Source: an uncultured Alphaproteobacteria bacterium (lineage in GTDB: Bacteria > Pseudomonadota > Alphaproteobacteria > Rs-D84). From it: a stretch of DNA of 37,996 nucleotides. Position numbers and translations under genes: made by a program. The stretch is from the NCBI GenBank assembly GCA_937903135.1, contig CALDAH010000033.1, positions 1 through 37,996 on the forward strand, given 5' to 3'. The number at the start of each line of letters is the position of its first letter. The first letter of the stretch is position 1. The notes beneath the pieces are model-generated. The model was not told where the DNA came from and made no database searches. It saw nothing but the letters and a program-made list of their open reading frames with translations. Positions 13,316 to 20,040 of the stretch are shown here, one piece after another.

Positions 13316-14344
13316 TTATAAAATTATTCCCGACGCATCCGATATGCCCGAAATCCCATGGCGACAGAGTTTGGTATAAATCGGCCGGTCCAGCCCGAGA
13401 TCACGAATAATCTCGCCCGGTTTTTTATCCGACCATAAATCACGGTATTCACATACGCCGTTTTTTATCGTCTTTATCAAACCACTGGGCAGTTCCGAGC
13501 GGCCAATACACGACGATAGATAAACAAAGCATTCGTCTGCCGTGCCGATATTCTGGCATGCTAAAATCCGGGCATAGATATTTAGCGTTAAATCGGCCTT
13601 GCTGGGGTCTTTGGTCCATGGTGATCCGCCGCCGATCGGGCATGCGGTGGAATAAAAATCACACGCCAGCTTTCGCCCCGTTATCCCGCAGTCGGCAACC
13701 GCGCTGTGGTATGTATAACGCCCCGTGCCGTTTATAATTATATTTTCGGCGCGCGCCCCTAAAACAGACGTAATAAAATCTGTTAAATCTTCGTCGCGCA
13801 GCATCGGAATTGCAACGATCGCCGTTTCTATTTTATCATCGTTCAGCGTAATCTGGGTTTTAATATCCAGCCCCAGGTTATCAGACGTGCGCGCCCGATT
13901 ATACAGTGCATCGTTTAATTTTTTCGCCAAATACAGTTCGCGGTTCAGTTTCTGTTCCCCGCGGCAGGCATATCCGACGAATACGCCCTGGTCGCCCCAG
14001 CCGTCGGCCATAACCCCGCGGTTAATATCGGCGGACTGAACACCGATTAGATTAATTACATTTATCCGTTCCGGGGACAACGCATATTCGCCCCATAGCG
14101 ACGAATAACGATCGTTATATCCTATCTCGGCCAGTGCCGCCGTTACATCCCGGGATATATTTTCAAACCCGACGTTGCCTGTAATCTCGCCCCCCAGGAC
14201 GACGGTATTATCTTTGATTAAAACCTCTACTGCGTATTTAACCCCCGGGTCACGGGCGATCATACGATCCAGGATATAGCATGAAATATAATCCGCCGTT
14301 TTATCAGGATGCCCCAGTGATACGGCCTCGGCTGTTCTTTGCAT
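13316..14344 (-). CDS. metK: S-adenosylmethionine synthetase, short divergent form
   Basis: 342 residues versus about 385 for standard bacterial MetK. It makes SAM from methionine and ATP. Retained motifs: GHPDK (11-15), GGEITGN, GWGDQGVFVGYA, KTQITL, INGTGRYTYHS, DCGITGRKLACDFYS and TKDPSKAD, which supply the usual ATP and metal ligands. Differences: the canonical MPAPITYAH segment after the GDQG motif is missing, and HGGGAFSGKDP reads IGGGSPWTKDP. These changes touch the tetramer interface and active-site loop region, so activity or specificity may differ. The start has AAAGGAG. The gene has its own promoter and a 170-base structured leader. Confidence 0.9.
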   Translation of the reverse strand: MQRTAEAVSLGHPDKTADYISCYILDRMIARDPGVKYAVEVLIKDNTVVLGGEITGNVGFENISRDVTAALAEIGYNDRYSSLWGEYALSPERINVINLIGVQSADINRGVMADGWGDQGVFVGYACRGEQKLNRELYLAKKLNDALYNRARTSDNLGLDIKTQITLNDDKIETAIVAIPMLRDEDLTDFITSVLGARAENIIINGTGRYTYHSAVADCGITGRKLACDFYSTACPIGGGSPWTKDPSKADLTLNIYARILACQNIGTADECFVYLSSCIGRSELPSGLIKTIKNGVCEYRDLWSDKKPGEIIRDLGLDRPIYTKLCRHGISGISDASGIIL

Positions 14345-14520
14345 AATTTACTCCTTTGGTTTCTGCAAATAGACCAAAGGTGGATTTATATAACGCAAAA
14401 ACGCACCACATGTATATGTGCCGCATAACGCATTACAGAAAGGGAAAATTGTATGTCAACCAACTCCATATTTAGTCCGTTTAAGGCAGGACAATTCTGG
14501 ATAAATCCACCTTGATTTCA
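14345..14520 (-). promoter_or_regulatory. Structured metK leader, candidate riboswitch
   Basis: On the minus strand AAGGTGGATTTAT (14513-14501) pairs perfectly with ATAAATCCACCTT (14389-14377), a 13-bp stem enclosing about 110 bases. Inside are GTCC/GGAC, AATTGT/ACAATT, an AATGCG/TGCGTT stem and a CACAT/ATGTG hairpin. Just downstream CCTTTGGT (14380-14373) pairs with ACCAAAGG (14360-14353), which contains the metK ribosome site. CCTT (14380-14377) belongs to both helices. The consensus sequences of SAM-I, SAM-II and SMK as I know them are not evident. Confidence 0.75.
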
Positions 14521-14526
14521 ATTTAT

Positions 14527-14555
14527 ATTATAACACAAATTAACAACAAAATCAA
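14527..14555 (-). promoter_or_regulatory. Promoter of the metK leader
   Basis: Minus-strand TTGATT (14555-14550), 17-base spacer, TATAAT (14532-14527). The predicted start near 14520 is about seven bases before the 13-bp closing stem. Confidence 0.7.
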
Positions 14556-14589
14556 TAGCGATTTTAGGGCCGTCCCGTATAGTTCGGAT

Positions 14590-14606
14590 TTTATCGGACC
14601 GATAAA
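14590..14606. promoter_or_regulatory. 17-bp palindrome upstream of umuDC
   Basis: TTTATCGG (14590-14597) and CCGATAAA (14599-14606) are exact inverted copies around one A; outer CGG (14585-14587) and CCG (14608-14610) extend the symmetry. A run of six T follows on the plus strand. It could be an operator between the divergent metK and umuDC units, or a terminator for plus-strand transcription. Confidence 0.5.
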
Positions 14607-14691
14607 GCCGTTTTTTCCCAGGGTTACATACCTCTGGCGAACTGGGCGCATTCAGGCGTAGACTGACCATGCAACAACAATGGGAACAGTT

Positions 14692-15168
14692 ATGACGATA
14701 AAAAAGAATCATATCAGTCAGAACCGAAATCCTGAACTGACCATACACCCGGTCAGCAGAAAAACGCGTATTAAAATTCCACGCGCCGACGTTTCAATCC
14801 AGGCAGGATTCCCCAGCCCCGCCGACGATTATCTATCCGGGCCGATTGATTTAAACCGTGAACTGATTACACACCCCGCATCAACTTTTTTGGGCAGAAT
14901 ACGTGGCGATAGTATGATTGATGCCGGTATATTTGACGGCGATCTGGTTATTATTGATAAGTCACTGCGCCCGCGGACGGGAAATATCGCCGTGTGCTTT
15001 ATTGACGGTGAATTTACAATTAAATATATCAAGATTCAGCCAAAATCTATACTGCTAATCCCCGCGAACAAAGATTTCAAAACAATTCGCGTAACCGGGG
15101 AAAATGAATTTTTAATCTGGGGCGTCGTAACATATTCAATTCGCCAGCATCGTTCGGGGAATCTGTAA
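14692..15168 (+). CDS. umuD: UmuD-like S24 self-cleaving protein
   Basis: 158 residues from ATG 14692, preceded by GGGA; an ATG at 14680 would add four residues. UmuD is cleaved with help of RecA filaments and becomes the partner of the UmuC polymerase. Seen here: the Ala-Gly cleavage site in IQAGFPSP (A38-G39), catalytic serine in RGDSMIDAGI (S74) and catalytic lysine in GEFTIKYI (K111). The region SPADDYLSGPIDLNRELITHP parallels E. coli UmuD closely. The stop overlaps the umuC start (TAATG). I saw no alphaproteobacterial GTTC-N7-GTTC LexA box upstream. Confidence 0.93.
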   Translation: MTIKKNHISQNRNPELTIHPVSRKTRIKIPRADVSIQAGFPSPADDYLSGPIDLNRELITHPASTFLGRIRGDSMIDAGIFDGDLVIIDKSLRPRTGNIAVCFIDGEFTIKYIKIQPKSILLIPANKDFKTIRVTGENEFLIWGVVTYSIRQHRSGNL

Positions 15169-16430
15169 TGTACGGGCTGATGGACTGTAATAATTTTTAT
15201 GCCAGCTGTGAATGCGTTTTTAACCCCGCGCTGCGTAATCGGGCAATAGTCGTGCTTAGCAATAACGACGGTTGCGTAATCGCCCGGTCTGCGGCCGCAA
15301 AACAAATGGGAATAAAAATGGGGACGCCCGCATTCCTGATCAAAAATCTCATAGAATCAGGGCGTATTGTGGCGATGTCTTCTAATTATACGTTATATGG
15401 CGATATGTCGGGCAGGGTAATGACAATACTCAGATCTATTGCGCCGAAAATTGAAATCTATTCAATTGACGAAGCGTTCTTTGATATCCCGAATAATATT
15501 GACTGTCGCGCGCACGGCCAAGATATTGCCGCGACCGTTACCCGTGCGACGGGAATACCCGTTTCAATCGGAATTGCACCAACAAAAACACTGGCCAAGG
15601 TCGCAAATCACGCAGCAAAAAAATACCCCGGATACAGACGCGTATGCGTTATTGACAGCGACGAAAAAAGGCTGCGCGCGCTGCAGCTGACCCCGATTGA
15701 CGAAGTATGGGGGATCGGCCGACAATATGCGTCCAAACTGCGCGCGATGGGCATAAATACGGCGTTTGATTTTGTTAATATCCCACGCGACTGCGTACGG
15801 CGCATGATGACGGTCGGCGGCGAACGAACATGGTGTGAACTGCGCGGCCAGCCCTGCATTGAACTGGACACTGTATCGGGCGATAAGCACCAGATTTGCA
15901 CATCGCGCAGCTTTGGCACGATGATAACGTCCATAGATGACCTGGTCGGCCCGATTTCAACATTTGCATCGCGATGCGCGCAAAAGCTGCGTGCGGGAAA
16001 TCTGGCGGCCGGAACGGTTATGCCTTTTTTGTATACGAACGTATTCAGGCCCGATCTGCCGCAGATCCAGTTATATAAGATGGCGGCATTGCCCCGACCG
16101 GGAAATGACACGCGGATGATAGTAGATGCGGCACTGCGCACGCTGCGGGAAATATACCTGCCGAATTATCAGTATAAAAAAGCCGGTGTAATCGTTGGCC
16201 AAATAACACCGGCCGGGCGACGACCACTAAACTTATTTACGCAAAACGAAGATCTGCGGTCCCAGCATCTTATGACTGCGCTGGATTCAATAAATAATAA
16301 GTACGGAAAAAATACAGTGCGATTAACATCAGATCTGGCCGGGTCAGGCTGGCAGCCGGCGCATGGGATGCTATCGCCAAATTATACGACTGATATTAAC
16401 GATATAATTGAAATTAATTGCGGGAAATAA
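15168..16430 (+). CDS. umuC: UmuC-like Y-family DNA polymerase
   Basis: 420 residues, the expected length. Translesion polymerase V catalytic subunit. Metal-binding carboxylates are D6 (GLMDCNNFYASCE) and D101-E102 (YSIDEAFFD). Finger and palm motifs NDGCVIARS, SNYTLYGDMSGRV and GIPVSIGIAPTKTLAKVANH are present. VWGIGRQYASKLRAMGI is the helix-hairpin-helix region. Near residue 345 RPLNLF resembles the beta-clamp-binding motif of UmuC proteins. Translation is coupled to umuD. No convincing gene follows for over 400 bases. Confidence 0.96.
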   Translation: MYGLMDCNNFYASCECVFNPALRNRAIVVLSNNDGCVIARSAAAKQMGIKMGTPAFLIKNLIESGRIVAMSSNYTLYGDMSGRVMTILRSIAPKIEIYSIDEAFFDIPNNIDCRAHGQDIAATVTRATGIPVSIGIAPTKTLAKVANHAAKKYPGYRRVCVIDSDEKRLRALQLTPIDEVWGIGRQYASKLRAMGINTAFDFVNIPRDCVRRMMTVGGERTWCELRGQPCIELDTVSGDKHQICTSRSFGTMITSIDDLVGPISTFASRCAQKLRAGNLAAGTVMPFLYTNVFRPDLPQIQLYKMAALPRPGNDTRMIVDAALRTLREIYLPNYQYKKAGVIVGQITPAGRRPLNLFTQNEDLRSQHLMTALDSINNKYGKNTVRLTSDLAGSGWQPAHGMLSPNYTTDINDIIEINCGK

Positions 16431-16857
16431 AATCCCCCGGCGCGATAAATACTGCGGCAATAGATAACAGCATATCCGGCCCGCAGCGAAAAAGAACGCT
16501 TTTGATTGATTTTTATTACATTTTTCCCGCATGGGTTGATTTGGTGTGCGGTATTATTGCTCTGTCTGCAATCAGGCAAAATAAAAGGCGAATGTCGGCC
16601 CAATATTCGCACTATGGTTGAATTTTGCATTGTGTATATTCGGGTTGCGGGATTGGTATGCTTGATTAATAATTTCGGTGTTGATGAATAAAAGAGGGGG
16701 GGTAAAAACCGCGTTTTGTCCCGGGGCTGCGCCATGCGCGATAATAAAAAACGGCACATTCCTCCAACGGACCGAAGTCATCGCCTCATAGCAGATTGCA
16801 GTTATCGGGTGGGAAATTCAGACATTTTCGCAAAACTAATTGCCGATATGCATAATT
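16431..16857. other. Gap with no supported gene
   Basis: Several short open frames occur on both strands but none has a ribosome site, recognisable domain or consistent composition. GC is lower than in umuC. No clear terminator or tRNA fragment is visible. It may be decayed sequence. Confidence 0.5.
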
Positions 16858-17652
16858 TTACTTCGCATTCTGACGTTGGTATGCCATTATCTTTTTGTAA
16901 AACTGTTCCGCTTTATATAAATCCAACGTTTTGCCGTCGTCGGTTCGTAATTTGCCTTCGGCATCTATCCATATTTCTGCATTTGGGTCTGTTTGCGCAG
17001 CCTGAATTTTCGGTAATTCATCCAATATGTTATCCGGCCCCATTCCCCCTGCATAACCCTGGCGAATACCTGGGTAGAGTGGTGCGGCATATTGTGCGGC
17101 CATTTTGCCACCACCAAAGGAAGCATCATACAAAACATCCCATTTTATGGTGTTGTTATTTTGTGCATTCATCGCCCGCTTAAAAGCGTCAACATATTCT
17201 GCGGTTCTGTCACAGTATGATAAAATCAGATGTGATTTCGGTGCAATGTATTTTCGTAGTTGGATTCCGTTTGCAAATTGTTGTGCATACTGAGGTTTAA
17301 AATTATAGCCAAAATGGTTTAATTGAATGCTCATATTCGGAAACCGCATCATATGAACCAGAGACCATGGTAAATTTCCTGTTGCTACCAACATTGGCCA
17401 TCCTGTTATGTCGTCTTTTCCGTTACCATTTATATGCAATGCAACTGTGCCAGTTTGACCCGGTATATATTTTTCATTATATGCCTTTAACAGTGTCATA
17501 ACATAATCAAAACGCGGTGTGCCAATTGCGCCTTTCTGGGCGGATACACCAACGCCGATCTCTGCCATTGGGTGCGCGCGCAGGAAATCAACCACATCCA
17601 TTGGGGCCAGATTTTCGTTCGCACCAATCATAGAAACTTTTACAATATTCAT
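16858..17652 (-). CDS. TIM-barrel protein resembling phosphoribosylanthranilate isomerase
   Basis: 264 residues. The N terminus VKVSMIGANENLAPMDVVDF and the later blocks VLYDASFGGGK (about 167-177), GYAGGMGPDNI (about 200-210) and EIWIDAEGKLRTDDGKTLDL (about 222-241) follow the phosphate-binding pattern of TrpF-like barrels (D-x-S-G-G-G, then G-G-x-x-P-x-N). The overall sequence is not a standard TrpF and no trp genes are near, so the reaction is unknown. A TATAAT box lies about 20 bases before the start on this strand, with no good -35. It is convergent with umuC across a 427-base gap. Confidence 0.65.
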   Translation of the reverse strand: MNIVKVSMIGANENLAPMDVVDFLRAHPMAEIGVGVSAQKGAIGTPRFDYVMTLLKAYNEKYIPGQTGTVALHINGNGKDDITGWPMLVATGNLPWSLVHMMRFPNMSIQLNHFGYNFKPQYAQQFANGIQLRKYIAPKSHLILSYCDRTAEYVDAFKRAMNAQNNNTIKWDVLYDASFGGGKMAAQYAAPLYPGIRQGYAGGMGPDNILDELPKIQAAQTDPNAEIWIDAEGKLRTDDGKTLDLYKAEQFYKKIMAYQRQNAK

Positions 17653-17788
17653 AATGTACTCTAATTATTATAACCTCAATATTGCATAGAGCTCTGTCAC
17701 AATCAATAAATTTGTTCAATATTGGTCAAAAATTGGTGATTTTGATCCAGGAATTATCAAAGCGTACGCGGGCCAGTGTCACCATAAC

Positions 17789-17810
17789 AAAAAACCGCCC
17801 AGTGGGGCGG
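17789..17810 (-). terminator. Terminator beside the tRNA-Asn fragment
   Basis: Minus-strand CCGCCC (17810-17805), CACT loop, GGGCGG (17800-17795), then six T. It sits 11 bases after the 3' end of the tRNA fragment, as expected of a former complete tRNA gene. Confidence 0.8.
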
Positions 17811-17821
17811 CGTGCAAATCT

Positions 17822-17868
17822 TGGCTCGGGCAGCTGGACTCGAACCAGCGACATACGGATTAACAGTA
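17822..17868 (-). pseudogene. 3' fragment of a tRNA-Asn gene
   Basis: About 47 bases matching the anticodon-to-CCA part of the intact tRNA-Asn at 18114-18189 with three differences. Two of them sit in the T arm and anticodon side of the variable region. The T stem stays paired (GCTGG/CCAGC instead of ACTGG/CCAGT). Homology stops abruptly at 17868, and the 5' half is absent. Such 3' duplications usually mark integration of a mobile element into a tRNA gene. Confidence 0.85.
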
Positions 17869-18080
17869 CTTCGGACTTTGAACATAGTTTTTGCTTTGCA
17901 AGCCGCAGAAATTCGGTCTTTTTAACATAATATGAACAACCCAAAAAATGCCCGATTTTTTCGTATGTGTCAAATATGTGTCATTTTTTTGTGAAACCAC
18001 CAACAAAATATGTTCGTAAATTCCAACCAGAATCTTGACAAATTGGTATAAAATTGATGCCGGTCATGATAAAAAATTGG

Positions 18081-18106
18081 AAACAAAAATCCCCAGAAAA
18101 CTGGGG
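18081..18106 (-). terminator. Terminator after tRNA-Asn
   Basis: Minus-strand CCCCAG (18106-18101), TTTT loop, CTGGGG (18096-18091), then ATTTTTGTTT. Confidence 0.85.
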
Positions 18107-18113
18107 AAATCTT

Positions 18114-18189
18114 TGGCTCGGGCAACTGGACTCGAACCAGTGACATATGGATTAACAGTCCATTGTTCTACCGACTGAACTATGCCCGA
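18114..18189 (-). tRNA. tRNA-Asn (GUU)
   Basis: 76 bases with encoded CCA. The acceptor TCGGGCA at 18189-18183 pairs with TGCCCGA at 18124-18118. The anticodon GTT is at 18156-18154 in the loop between GGACT-type stem strands, and the T arm reads CTGGTTCGAGTCCAG. The 5' half is found only here, so this is the functional copy. The integrase and CDI island begin on its 5' side. Confidence 0.97.
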
Positions 18190-18370
18190 ATGCCCGCATA
18201 TAATACTCTTTTTAGATAATAATTCAAGTATTTTTTTCATAAATGTAAAAAAATTTAACAAATGCCTCACTCCGCCACACAGAACGGATAGCTACAGCGA
18301 TTTTATGACCTTTTAGAAATGACAATTTCAACTGGTTTCCTAGGATTCGAACAACAAAAAAGGAAAACAG
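18190..18370. other. AT-rich spacer with tRNA-end-like sequences (possible att remnants)
   Basis: CACTCCGCCA (18268-18277) looks like the 3' end of a serine-type tRNA, and GGATTCGAAC (18343-18352) looks like a T-arm complement. Neither sits in a complete tRNA. They lie directly upstream of the AlpA-like and integrase genes, where an attachment site is expected. No second copy was seen near 32 kb. Confidence 0.25.
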
Positions 18371-18547
18371 ATGGATAAATTATTAGACACTAAACAGCTT
18401 GCTGACTACTTGGGAATCGCGGTTTCAACGATTTTGCAATATCGCGCCGACGGAACGGGGCCGCAGTACATTAAACTTGGGCATTTGGTACGTTATCGCA
18501 TAAGCGATGTTGAGGCATGGTTAGAGGCTAAAGTGGCCAGAAAATAA
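18371..18547 (+). CDS. AlpA-like excisionase/HTH protein
   Basis: 58 residues. It reads LLDTKQLADYLGIAVSTILQYR, then GPQYIKLGHLVRYRISDVEAWLEA, the winged-helix MerR/HTH_17 pattern of AlpA regulators and tyrosine-recombinase excisionases: a helix-turn-helix, a G-P-x-[FY]-x-K-L turn and an RYR..D[VL]..W end. AGGA lies seven bases before the ATG. It stands 42 bases before the integrase gene on the same strand, the usual partnership in integrative elements, where the small protein biases excision or activates the integrase. Confidence 0.88.
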   Translation: MDKLLDTKQLADYLGIAVSTILQYRADGTGPQYIKLGHLVRYRISDVEAWLEAKVARK

Positions 18548-18589
18548 GGACGTTTTTGTCTGGACTTATGAAATGGACCCGGTAATGTC

Positions 18590-19828
18590 ATGTTCAACAA
18601 GAGATATAAAATGCAACGTGAATGCTATGTAAAACCTTTTAGAGATACATGGATAAAGACGCTGAAATCTGACAAGATATTGCAAATCAGCGATGGTTCT
18701 ATTGGGGGGCTGCACTTACGATATTCACCCCTTACCGATAAGATAAGTTTTTACTTAGGTTGCCATATACGAAACAGCAATAAACGTAGAAATATATTAT
18801 TGGGTCGGTATGGGGAAATGAATTTGCAAGAGATAAAAGACCTTGCCTTGGAATACCGCAAACAAATATCCCATGGTCTAGATCCCATGTTTGAAAAGGA
18901 GGAAGAACGTAGAAAACAGGAAAAAGAAACTGCGAAGCGCATAAAAGTTGATACTTTATTCCCCCAATACATGGAAAAGTATGCTAAGCTGCATAAAAAG
19001 CTCAGTACTTATAAATCCAATAATGACCAATATAGATTATACTTGGCCCCGAAATTTGCGGATAAATACATAACAGATATAGAAGACAAACATATACTTG
19101 ACGCATATAGCGATTGGGCGCAGAAAACTTCGTTCTCAACAGCAAACAAGGCATTGTCTCTTATGTCCAGTTTTTGGGAATGGTGCATGACCTATGATTA
19201 TGTGCCGAAAGGATACAATCCTTGCCATTATGTCAAAAAAGGAAAAAATCCGAAAATTCACATTCAGGTGCTGGATGAAAAAGGCTATAAGCAATTTTTC
19301 AAAGCCTTGGATGCCGGCCCCACTGATAGTGATCACCATCCACGTTTCTTTGATGCAATAAGAATTATGGCATTGACAGGAGGGCGTTCCCAAGAAATAA
19401 GACATTTATTGTTATCTGAAACAGATATGGCAAATAAAGTCCTGCATCTACATGATAGTAAAACTGGTCCACGAGATATAAAACTGTCGGATGCGGCGTT
19501 CCATGAACTCGAACAAGTTATAAGGAAAAATCGTAAATTAGGCTCTAAATACGTATTTCCAGGGATTCAAGATCCCAGCAAGCCGATATGCGATATACGT
19601 AAAGCCCTATTGTGGACTTTAGATAAAGCTAAATTAAAACATATGAGAATTCATGATTTGCGACATTCCTTCCTTAGCATGGGAGCAAATATGGGTGAAA
19701 ATATAATGGCATTGAAAGATGCCGCGGGGCATTCCAGGGTTTCAACAACTGAGGGATACTTACATTTAACTACTGACTCCACGTATAAAGCAGTAAATAA
19801 TATTGCAACTAAAATATACAATAAATAG
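18590..19828 (+). CDS. Tyrosine recombinase (integrase)
   Basis: 412 residues; ATG 18611, with AAGAGA upstream, is an alternative start. It has an N-terminal arm-binding DUF4102-like domain (GGLHLRYSP, ILLGRYGEMNLQEIKDLALEYRKQISHGLDP), a SAM-like core-binding domain (about 105-200) and a catalytic domain with R266 (LTGGRSQEIRHL), HDLRHSF (His-x-x-Arg), the GH of DAAGHSRV and nucleophile Tyr in TTEGYLHLT. All catalytic residues are present. This P4-type integrase family usually targets tRNA genes; tRNA-Asn and its fragment lie within 800 bases. It probably mobilised the CDI island downstream. Confidence 0.95.
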   Translation: MFNKRYKMQRECYVKPFRDTWIKTLKSDKILQISDGSIGGLHLRYSPLTDKISFYLGCHIRNSNKRRNILLGRYGEMNLQEIKDLALEYRKQISHGLDPMFEKEEERRKQEKETAKRIKVDTLFPQYMEKYAKLHKKLSTYKSNNDQYRLYLAPKFADKYITDIEDKHILDAYSDWAQKTSFSTANKALSLMSSFWEWCMTYDYVPKGYNPCHYVKKGKNPKIHIQVLDEKGYKQFFKALDAGPTDSDHHPRFFDAIRIMALTGGRSQEIRHLLLSETDMANKVLHLHDSKTGPRDIKLSDAAFHELEQVIRKNRKLGSKYVFPGIQDPSKPICDIRKALLWTLDKAKLKHMRIHDLRHSFLSMGANMGENIMALKDAAGHSRVSTTEGYLHLTTDSTYKAVNNIATKIYNK

Positions 19829-20040
19829 CTGGGTTTTATGATTTATTCTTTCTCTGGACTTGTGTATTTGCTCCGAAAGCTAAAAACAACGAATCCACAA
19901 TTGGTGGCTTCGAAACAATCAAAATAGCACCAACAACAATAAATTCATGTTAGGATTATTTTCTTGATAGTATATTATTGATTTCTGCTTGATTTCTATA
20001 AAATCCTATTCTACACTGCTGTTAACAAAAGGATTGTTTA

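Noticed and set aside
14345..14520. SAM-II, SMK-box or SAM-I riboswitch assignment for the metK leader
   Set aside because: The length and closing stem do not fit SAM-II or SMK, and the conserved SAM-I core strings are not present; left as an unassigned candidate.
14610..14690. LexA box before umuD
   Set aside because: GAAC and GTTC strings occur singly here, but not with the N7 spacing of alphaproteobacterial SOS boxes.
16716..17183. Plus-strand open frame of 155 codons
   Set aside because: Two thirds is antisense to the TIM-barrel gene, and the translation has low-complexity, Cys/His-rich shadow character.
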